From JALYXS01 sp051003795 (GTDB taxonomy: Bacteria; Acidobacteriota; Terriglobia; Bryobacterales; Bryobacteraceae), in assembly GCA_051003795.1 (NCBI GenBank), contig JBPCKZ010000062.1, positions 1 through 13,513 of the forward strand: 13,513 bases of DNA, written 5' to 3'. The notes under the pieces were generated by a model that saw only the letters and a list, made by a program, of their open reading frames with translations, was not told the DNA's origin and made no database searches. Both the position numbers and the translations under genes were made by a program. This document shows, in pieces, positions 1-6,300 of the stretch (positions are counted from its first letter, which is position 1; each line of letters starts with the position of its first letter).

Positions 1-158
1 GCGCCAGCAATCTCGGTCAGATTCTGATGGACAGAGGCGACCTCGCCGGCGCACGACGCCAGATGGAACGCGCTCTCCGGATTTTTCAAAACACGTATGG
101 CTTGGAGGATCCACGCACTATCAATGCGCAAAAGGCGTTCAAAAGTTTGCCGGAATGA
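1..158 (+). CDS. TPR-repeat protein, C-terminal end only
   Basis: The frame beginning at base 3 is open from the window edge and ends at TGA 156-158, giving 51 residues. They read as the last one and a half tetratricopeptide repeats of the kinesin-light-chain type: N-L-G-x-I-L-x-D-R-G-D-L-A-G-A, then E-R-A-L-R-I-F-Q, then the Y-G-L-E-D-P-R-T spacer typical of tandem TPRs. TPR arrays act as protein-protein interaction scaffolds. The rest of the protein, including any effector domain, lies outside the window, so its role cannot be given. No terminator is obvious after the stop. The 127 bases to the next gene remnant show nothing recognisable. The repeat type is fairly sure, the function open. 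Confidence 0.75.
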   Translation, partial: ASNLGQILMDRGDLAGARRQMERALRIFQNTYGLEDPRTINAQKAFKSLPE

Positions 159-285
159 TGTTTATTTCGCGGGATGAGTCTCCTTCGAAAAAATAATACA
201 TTTTGTCGAGAGTGACCATGTGGCAGGGGCGGTTTTCAGGCGGTTGGCCCGCCTTGCACAACTTCGAGTTACCCATTTCGAGACA

Positions 286-616
286 TCAGTACTGGTAAGG
301 AATGTCCACCTCGGCCTAGCTGCCGGGCGTAGCTGCGTTAATCGCAACTGCAATTTTCGTAACGTGTGCTTGACCATATCCCAGTTGTTCGTGCTCAAAA
401 CCAGCAACGCCATCTTTCGGCCTCTCAAGTTTTGCTGGTAGCTCAGTTGCTGATCAGCCGTGATAAACATGTCAAAACCGGCTTCTTCCGCTGCGTTCAA
501 CAACGCCCGTTTTTCAGGCCGGACCAGCCTTGAAACCATGTGGTGACAACCGAAAGGTTGTCACCGATAAGCAGCCGAAATTTTTGCGGAACGCTCTCGT
601 CGAGGATAATCTTCAC
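286..616 (-). pseudogene. Broken DUF5615-type PIN-like toxin gene
   Basis: Read from GTG at 616, 20 bases after the DUF433 stop, the gene starts V-K-I-I-L-D-E-S-V-P and runs through G-W-S-G-L-K-N-G, the usual N-terminus of DUF5615 PIN-like proteins. The frame is lost in the G run at 506-508. One added G restores A-L-L-N-A-A-E-E-A-G-F-D and then T-A-D and Y-Q-Q-N-L. A second missing base near 370 moves reading from D-M-V-K to A-H-V-T-K-I-A-V-A-I-N. An in-frame TAG at 316-318 then replaces the expected Tyr between G-S and A-E-V-D-I-P, and a final TGA lies at 286-288. With both bases restored the length is 110 residues, normal for the family. The longest single open frame, 162-539, is only a by-product. 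Family members are presumed RNases paired with DUF433 antitoxins. As sequenced the gene cannot make an active protein. Confidence 0.75.
542..565. repeat. Perfect 10-bp inverted repeat with GAAA loop
   Basis: The arms GGTGACAACC (542-551) and GGTTGTCACC (556-565) are exact reverse complements around GAAA. On the minus strand, where the gene lies, the loop is TTTC. The hairpin sits inside the remnant toxin gene, over the codons for G-D-N-L-S-V-V-T. No T-run follows on either strand, so it is not a standard terminator. Confidence 0.7.
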
Positions 617-636
617 TAGGAAGGCACGGCTTCGCG

Positions 637-852
637 CTACGTCGCCGCGCTCTTTTTGGCAAAGTCCAGCACTGTCTGAACCTGCTCCCGCGTGACATGG
701 AAATTTTCAAGAACCTCTTCGACAGGCGAGGTTTTTAAGTTCTCAAAAATCGCCGTCACGGGCACACGTGTACCACGAAACACCCACGCACCGCTGACAT
801 TGCCGGGGATGCTCTGCACGGCGGGACATTGGGACCAATCGAGAGTTGCCAT
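637..852 (-). CDS. DUF433 family antitoxin
   Basis: A 71-residue protein with the DUF433 core: R-G-T-R-V-P-V at residues 26-32, then I-F-E-N-L, an acidic helix V-E-E-V-L-E-N-F, and T-R-E-Q-V-Q-T-V-L-D-F-A at 54-65. This helix-turn-helix-like family is generally the antitoxin of a DUF5615 PIN-like toxin, and a decayed toxin gene follows 20 bases downstream, so the pair was one operon. The ATG at 850-852 is supported by a strong Shine-Dalgarno, AAGGAGGG on the minus strand (861-868), nine bases away. The gene is intact although its toxin is broken, so it may be an orphan antitoxin or a transcription factor. The family call is firm; present activity is unknown. Confidence 0.8.
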   Translation of the reverse strand: MATLDWSQCPAVQSIPGNVSGAWVFRGTRVPVTAIFENLKTSPVEEVLENFHVTREQVQTVLDFAKKSAAT

Positions 853-1101
853 GTTTTTTACCCTCCTTCATCGTAGCCTTTTACCAGCAGATCGGCGCGG
901 CGTCACGTTTGGTCTGACGGCGGCGAACTGTCCAGCACAGGCCGGGGATAGCGGTACTTGCGGGGTATGGGCAATCGCTCCCCGTGTTTCCCGATGCATT
1001 CAGATGCGGCCCAAAAAGGGCTTTTTGCTTTCACGAAAGCGGTGTAGGGTAGGCGGGCGCTTAACCGACGTGATTTTTACAGCAGGCGCCTCGCTTCATG
1101 T
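853..1101. other. Intergenic stretch without a supported gene
   Basis: About 250 bases with no convincing coding frame; the open plus-strand frame at 692-1105 runs antisense through the DUF433 gene and has no family features. The stretch contains a short terminator-like element, GCCC-AAAAA-GGGC followed by five T (1009-1026, plus orientation), and a small hairpin GCTTT-CACG-AAAGC (1027-1040). No plus-strand gene ends just upstream, so neither is given a function. Confidence 0.4.
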
Positions 1102-1257
1102 CTAACTTTCTTTTCGGGAGAAAATCACGCCAGTATGACCCCATCGCCGATACGGACTGGCCGCGGGGGGGGCAACCGTGATTTGTGCCGCATACACGGG
1201 CAGCGATGCCGAAAAAACGAATACGCTAGCCCAAACCAATCTGATCGGAAATCTCAT
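1102..1257 (-). CDS. Small secreted protein or truncated remnant (51 aa)
   Basis: Read from ATG at 1255-1257 to TAG at 1102-1104. The first 24 residues form a textbook signal peptide: M-R-F-P-I-R, a hydrophobic core L-V-W-A-S-V-F-V-F-S-A-S-L, and a V-Y-A cleavage site before A-Q-I-T-V. The remaining 27 residues show no known domain. A run of eight C on the coding strand (plus 1165-1172) lies just after the signal peptide. It is a likely slippage site, so the tail may be a frameshifted remnant of a longer exported protein; an extra C would open a different 34-codon tail. The ORF diverges from the dioxygenase gene. GGTGG upstream is a weak ribosome site. The signal peptide looks real; whether the gene is functional is uncertain. 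Confidence 0.4.
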   Translation of the reverse strand: MRFPIRLVWASVFVFSASLPVYAAQITVAPPAASPYRRWGHTGVIFSRKES

Positions 1258-1309
1258 TTTTCTGCCACCGAAAAACTTAGTCGATATTAGTTATCACGAT
1301 TTCGCTAAA

Positions 1310-1339
1310 TTGGAACCAAAATCTTCCGGGTGATATACT
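1310..1339 (+). promoter_or_regulatory. Sigma-70-like promoter of the dioxygenase gene
   Basis: TTGGAA (1310-1315) and TATACT (1334-1339) are separated by 18 bases. Transcription would start near 1346, leaving a leader of about 57 bases before ATG 1403, or about 15 before the alternative ATG 1361. The region is markedly AT-richer than its surroundings. Confidence 0.45.
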
Positions 1340-1402
1340 TCTGCCGAGGTTGCAAACAGCATGATTTGCCAACTTCGCTGCCGCAATTGTGAGGTTCGAT
1401 TT

Positions 1403-1993
1403 ATGAAACTTGATTCAGCCCGCGTTCCAGAGCCACGCCGCTTCACCCGGCGCGGTTTGATCTTTTCGACAGCCGCGATCCTTGCTTCCTCCGCCTACGC
1501 TGAAACTCCGGAGGTTTGCGAGACGGAAGACAATCAGGAGGGGCCGTTCTATAAACCCGGCGCACCCCTACGCTCCAATCTACGGGAGCATGACACCGCG
1601 GGCGTGCCGCTGACGCTAACCGGCCGGGTGCTTGGCGCGGGCGGCATCCCTCTGGCCGGGGCTCTGCTTGATGTTTGGCAGGCCAACGGTAAAGGAGAAT
1701 ACGATAACAAGGGATTCAATCTCCGGGGCCGCTTGAAGACGGACGATAACGGATTTTACCGTCTCGAGACCATCATGCCCAAGTTCTACAAGGCGGGCGA
1801 TACGATTCGGCCGGCGCACATCCACATCAAGGTGCAGGGCAAGGGAACGAACCTTTTGACCACGCAGCTCTATTTCAAGGGCGACCCATACAACTACACC
1901 GACGCGAGCGTGCGGCCGTCTCTCATCCTGATGCCGAAAGATCTCGACCGCGGCAAAGCCGCCGCATTCGATTTTGTGCTCAGGAAGGGGTAG
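1403..1993 (+). CDS. Tat-exported intradiol ring-cleavage dioxygenase
   Basis: A protein of the protocatechuate 3,4-dioxygenase/catechol 1,2-dioxygenase fold, which uses non-heme Fe(III) to open catechol-type rings between the hydroxyls. All four iron ligands can be placed: Tyr100 (after D-V-W-Q-A-N-G-K-G-E), Tyr129, and His139/His141 in R-P-A-H-I-H. Residues 1-33 carry a twin-arginine signal (F-T-R-R-G-L-I-F, then a hydrophobic stretch to A-Y-A), implying folded export. At 196 residues it is of the short single-domain type. Start choice: ATG 1403 has GAGG (1391-1394) eight bases upstream; ATG 1361 would add 14 residues ahead of the Tat motif. Four bases separate it from the ankyrin gene, with which it is probably co-transcribed. 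The fold and metal site are sure; the substrate is not readable. Confidence 0.85.
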   Translation: MKLDSARVPEPRRFTRRGLIFSTAAILASSAYAETPEVCETEDNQEGPFYKPGAPLRSNLREHDTAGVPLTLTGRVLGAGGIPLAGALLDVWQANGKGEYDNKGFNLRGRLKTDDNGFYRLETIMPKFYKAGDTIRPAHIHIKVQGKGTNLLTTQLYFKGDPYNYTDASVRPSLILMPKDLDRGKAAAFDFVLRKG

Positions 1994-1997
1994 GTTT

Positions 1998-2495
1998 GTG
2001 CCGCAAGCCAAATCGGACGTTAATTCCAAGCTGCGCGAGGCCGCGCGCCGAGGCGACTTGGCGAAGGCTCAATCGGCTTTGCGCGACGGCGCGAACGTCA
2101 ATCTGCCGGGCGGACCCGAGCGCTACACTCCGCTCATGCTCACTGCCCTTGGCGGCAGCACGGAAATCGCGCAGGCGCTGTTGCAACACGGGGCGAACGT
2201 GGATGCCGTCGATAGCGGCAACGAGACAGCGCTCCATTATGCTGCCTTCCGCGGGCGGGAAGAAATCGTGAAATTGCTGCTTGCGAAGGGAGCGAATCCC
2301 AACGCTAGGAGCAAGAGTCTCTGGACACCCTTGATGGCGGCCGCCTCCGAAGGTCACACGAGCATCGTCCGCGCTCTGCTCGATAAAGGCGCCAACAAAG
2401 ACATGAGCAATGGTGAGCGGCAAACCGCGGGCGATCTCGCCCAGGCCGCGGGACACGCGGACATAGCTGCCGCGCTAGGGGTAGGGGCCAGGTGA
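1998..2495 (+). CDS. Ankyrin-repeat protein
   Basis: A protein of 165 residues made almost entirely of ankyrin repeats. A capping helix pair (residues 9-35) is followed by repeats beginning near T-P-L-M-L-T-A (44), T-A-L-H-Y-A-A (77) and T-P-L-M-A-A-A (110), each with the L-L-x-x-G-A-N helix end, and a partial repeat ending A-G-H-A-D-I-A-A-A-L. There is no signal peptide or membrane segment, so it is expected in the cytoplasm, unlike the exported dioxygenase before it. GTG 1998 is chosen because AGGAAGGGG (1982-1990) lies seven bases upstream; TTG 1974 would overlap the dioxygenase. Ankyrin arrays bind proteins. Coupling to the dioxygenase suggests a shared transcript, but no partner can be named. 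Confidence 0.8.
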   Translation: MPQAKSDVNSKLREAARRGDLAKAQSALRDGANVNLPGGPERYTPLMLTALGGSTEIAQALLQHGANVDAVDSGNETALHYAAFRGREEIVKLLLAKGANPNARSKSLWTPLMAAASEGHTSIVRALLDKGANKDMSNGERQTAGDLAQAAGHADIAAALGVGAR

Positions 2496-2594
2496 TAAAG
2501 CGCGTGACGACACGGCGGACTTGCTGCTGTGGTCGGGCTGGTACTAATCGCGAGTACTCACGGTACGTGAAACGTCGCGGCGCTAGTGTATCCT
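2496..2594 (+). promoter_or_regulatory. Intergenic region with possible promoter of the 2586-9866 gene run
   Basis: The gap between the ankyrin gene and the next gene holds a small palindrome GAGTACTC (2552-2559) and a weak -35/-10 candidate, GTGAAA (2567-2572) and TATCCT (2589-2594), 16 bases apart. The -10 would overlap the GTG start at 2586 and so favours the TTG start at 2610. No ribosome site is visible for either start. Confidence 0.25.
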
Positions 2595-3356
2595 AGCGCT
2601 TTACCCCAATTGAACCCAGTCTCGATTTTCACGCTGATTTATGCCGCGCTCGTCATCTGGTGCGTCCCGTCTTGCGAGGCGCAAACCACCGATATCCGGA
2701 TCGTCTCGACGGCGACATTTTTATCCGGTCCCGTGGCGCCGGATTCGCTGGTTGCCATCTTGGGCAATGGCCTGACCGCCTCAACCGCGGCGCACGACCC
2801 GGGTGAGCCTTTGCCGGAATCGTTGGCCGGAACGTCCGTCACTGCTACCGACAGCGCCCAGAATACGCGACCGGTGCATTTGCTGTTCGCTTCGCCGGGC
2901 CAGATCAATTTCCTGTTGCCGGCGGAGACGATTCCGGGCATCGCCACACTGTCGGTAATGAACGCGAATGGCGATGTCGTTTCCGGGGAAATAACCGTCG
3001 TGCCGACCGCGCCCGGCCTCTATTCGCTCGATGGCAGCGGGACGGGAACCGCCATCACCCAAGTCCTTCGCGTACATTCCGATGGAACCGGCGGCGAGCC
3101 CGACGGCCACGAAGACGATTCGGGCCAACTATTTCTGTTTCTCTACGGCACGGGCATTCGTAATGCGGAATCGGTGGAGGTGACGGCGAACGGGCAGAAG
3201 TTGGCGGTTCTGTTCGCGGGGCCCGAAGGCGGATCGCCCGGTCTCGATCAGGTGAATGTCGCGGTGCCTGCCTCTCTCGCGGGCGGCCAACAGCTCGATT
3301 TGGTGCTCGTCGCCGACGGGCAATCCTCAAACCCGGTGAGCATCGTAATCCAGTAA
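2586..3356 (+). CDS. Secreted protein of the Solibacter C-terminal family (TIGR03437)
   Basis: After a hydrophobic signal segment (F-T-L-I-Y-A-A-L-V-I-W-C, ending C-E-A-Q near residue 33) the whole protein matches the repeat-like domain abundant in Solibacter and relatives. The marks are: S-x-A-x-F-x-S-G-P-V-A-P-D-S-L-V-A-I-L-G-N-G-L, V-x-L-L-F-A-S-P-G-Q-I-N-F-L-L-P, A-P-G-L-Y-S-L-D-G-S-G, L-F-L-Y-G-T-G-I-R-N-A, and a final G-L-D-Q-V-N-V-x-V-P. It is Ig-like beta structure with unknown biochemical role, often found at the C-terminus of large extracellular proteins; here it stands almost alone in 256 residues. No PEP-CTERM tail is present. The GTG at 2586 is the longest option and TTG 2610 is a good alternative; neither has a clear ribosome site. 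The stop is one base before the next ATG, so translation is probably coupled. Confidence 0.75.
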   Translation: MYPSALPQLNPVSIFTLIYAALVIWCVPSCEAQTTDIRIVSTATFLSGPVAPDSLVAILGNGLTASTAAHDPGEPLPESLAGTSVTATDSAQNTRPVHLLFASPGQINFLLPAETIPGIATLSVMNANGDVVSGEITVVPTAPGLYSLDGSGTGTAITQVLRVHSDGTGGEPDGHEDDSGQLFLFLYGTGIRNAESVEVTANGQKLAVLFAGPEGGSPGLDQVNVAVPASLAGGQQLDLVLVADGQSSNPVSIVIQ

Positions 3357-3357
3357 G

Positions 3358-6300
3358 ATGACCGGCACGCTGAAGCGCGCACCCCGCTGGGTCCTGCTCC
3401 CGCTCGGTATCGCGGTGTTCTGGGCGGCGCACCGGCTGTCCTCGCAGTCCTCTCCGGCAAATCCGATTTCCATGCCCCCATCGGTGGGTTTCCTCATCGG
3501 ACTGGGCATCGGCGACAAGACGCCTAAGGCCTGGGACGGCAGCGTCACGGTGATCGATACCGGCGTGGCGCCTTCCGTCATCGCGAATGCGGTAGTCGAT
3601 ATCGAGGGGTGGCGCTTCTTTGCCGGCGACTCGACCGACCACCGCTCAACCTGGAAGCTCGGCACCCGGTACGCGCCGGGTATTCCGCCCACGCCGCCCG
3701 GCCAAATAGCGGAAAACGGCGTCACCGTGTATGTGCGCGAGACCGCTCCCAACTACCAGCTGCAGGTAAAAACAGCGGGCGGCAATTTCAGCTTCCGCGG
3801 CTCCGACGTCCCCTATGGAACAGTCCAAGCGTTTCTGAATGGCGCGGCCACCGTCCGGCGCGTTCCGGGAGTCGTCCAGTTGACCGAGTCGCTCGATGAG
3901 CAGGATATGCCCGCGCTCTCCCAGGGTCGCGGCGCGAATACCGACGATGTCTGGCTGACCTATACCGAATTCGTTCACGGCGGCGGATCGCACGCTCCGC
4001 CTCAAACGATGAATCAGCCTATAGCATTCTCCCGCCTAAATGCGCCGGTGGGAGGGGATCAAGTGCTGCTGATGCATTATTCGAAATCTGCCCGCGTCTG
4101 GACTGGCCCGTTTCCCGTTTCGGCTTCCGGCCAGGATATCTTCCGAACCGCTGTCGCAGTGGACGGAAGCGGGACGGTCTGGATCTTTTGGTCGGCGAAT
4201 CAAAAGAGTAACTTTGATATTTATGCCCGATCCTACTCGCGCGGGGCGTTCTCTCCCGAAACGAGGATCACTACCGATCCCGGAACGGATCTGTGCCCGG
4301 TTGCGGCCACCGACGCCGGCGGACGGGTTTGGGTAGCCTGGCAGGGTTACCGCAACGGCAACTTGGAGATTCTGACGGCAGTCCAACAACCCAGCGGTTT
4401 CTCTCCCGAAACGATCGTTTCCACATCCCCGGCCAGCGATTGGGAACCCTCGATTGCGGCAGCCGCGAGCGGCGACGTGGCGATCGCCTGGGACACCTAC
4501 GATAAAGGCGATTATGACGTGTACTACCGCCGTCTGCGTCTCAAATCCGGTGGAATGCGGATGGACGATCCCGTCCCCGTGTCCGCGAGCCGGTCTTTCG
4601 AGGCGCGCAGTTCGGTGGCTTTCGATCCGCGGGATCGTCTTTGGGTCGCTCATGAGACCGCCGCTCCGCGCTGGGGAAAAAACTTCGGAGCGTACGAAAG
4701 CACCGGGGCCTCCCTCTACCTCAGCCACACCATTTCCGTGAAGATTTTCGACGGCAATCGCGTGCTGACTCCGTCGGCAGGCCTGGGTTTGGCGTTGCCG
4801 CTGGAACCGGGTTTGAATCCTTTGGAAGCGGCGCGCCCATCCGCCGCCGCAGGCTACTTCCAACCCGACCCCGGCCTTGCGCCGGGCCGGCCCCGCGGCG
4901 ATAGCCTTACTCTGCCGAACTCGCCGCGCAACAGCTCTCCCGTCTTATCGATTGGCCCGGATGGGATCGTCTATCTGGCATATCGTGTACCCTCGGGCAT
5001 AAGCTCCAGCCCGGCGGTGATGGCCGGGCCCGTTTGGATCCAGGGCCTGGTCTATTTTGACGGTTCCAAGTGGAGCCGGCCGTTGCTGCTGACCCACTCG
5101 GACGGCAGGCTCGACTATCGGCCCGGCGTGGTCCCCGTGGCCGGCGGCCTGATGATCGCGACGGCGACGGATCATCGTCTTTCCCCCATTCCGGGCCAAA
5201 CGCCCGCCCAGGGGGACGGCGTGAACGCGGATATTTACGCCATGGAATTGAAGGTGGATGCGAAAGCTTTGAGTGAAGATTTCGCGCCGGTTCCGGAAAG
5301 CCTTGCCGCCGCCGAGCCGGACGCGGCGACTGAAGCCGCGCAAGTGGGCGCTTTGCGCTCCGCAACCGCCATGGGAAATGGGCGCGCCCTCAAACTGATG
5401 CGCGGCGAGTTCCATCGCCATACCGAAATCTCTTTCGACGGCGCGCGCGACGGCAGCCTCGAAGACGCCTACCGCTACCTGATTGACGCAGCCGCGCTCG
5501 ATTGGTCCGGCTGCTGCGACCACGACAACGGCTCGGGCCGCGAGTACAACTGGTGGCTCGAGCAGAAGTACAACGATGCTTACAAGCTGGGCGCCCAGTT
5601 CGTCCCGATGTTCAGTTACGAGCGCAGCGTGGAATACCCGGAGGGCCATCGCAACATCCTGTTCGCGCAGCGCGGCGTGCGCCCTTTGCCGCGGCTGCCC
5701 CGAAGCGCCGTGCTTTCCTCCGCGCCCGCTCCCGACACGCTGATGCTCTACAGCTATCTGAAAGTGTTCAAGGGAATCAGCGCGCCGCATACCAGCGCGA
5801 CCAACTTTGGAACGGACTGGCGCAACAACGACCCGAGCGTCGAGACCAGCGTCGAGATTTATCAAGGGCATCGCCAAAGTTACGAGATGCCGGGCGCTCC
5901 GCGGGCCATCGGCCCCGAAGACGCGATCGGCGGATATGAGCCGAATGGATTCGTGTCCGAAGCGCTCCAGAAAGGTTACCGGCTCGGCTTTCACGCCTCG
6001 AGCGATCATATTTCCACGCACATCGCGTTCTGCAATTTGTGGGTTGAAAACCCGACACGGCAAGGCATCCTCAATGCATTCCGAAGGCGGCATGTGTACG
6101 GCGCAACCGACAACATCCTGGCGGACGTGAGGAGTGGAACCCATTTTATGGGCGACGAATTTTCGACTGGAGAGCTGCCCACGCTCTCCGTCAAGCTGCG
6201 CGGGACCGGCAATTTCTCAAGGGTGCTGGTCGTGAAGGACGGGGCGGCGGTGTACTCCGCCGCTCCGGGATCGCCCCAAGTGGATTTCACGTGGACGGAT

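Noticed and set aside
245..260. GGCGG...CCGCC hairpin downstream of the toxin remnant as its terminator
   Set aside because: The stem is five bases and no T-run follows on the minus strand.
162..539. Minus-strand 125-residue frame taken as a complete gene
   Set aside because: Only its middle part matches the DUF5615 family; the start and end of that family lie in the other two frames, so the frame is a by-product of indels.
1009..1040. Terminator-like GCCC-A5-GGGC-T5 and adjoining small hairpin
   Set aside because: The stem is only four bases and no plus-strand gene ends nearby; kept only as a note in the intergenic entry.
692..1105. Plus-strand open frame of 137 codons
   Set aside because: It is antisense to the DUF433 gene, which has a strong ribosome site and family motifs; the frame itself shows no domain or signal.
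4945..6144. Long minus-strand open frame of 399 codons
   Set aside because: It is fully antisense to the propeller/PHP-like coding region, is Arg/His/Gly-rich and has no motif; typical shadow of a high-GC gene.
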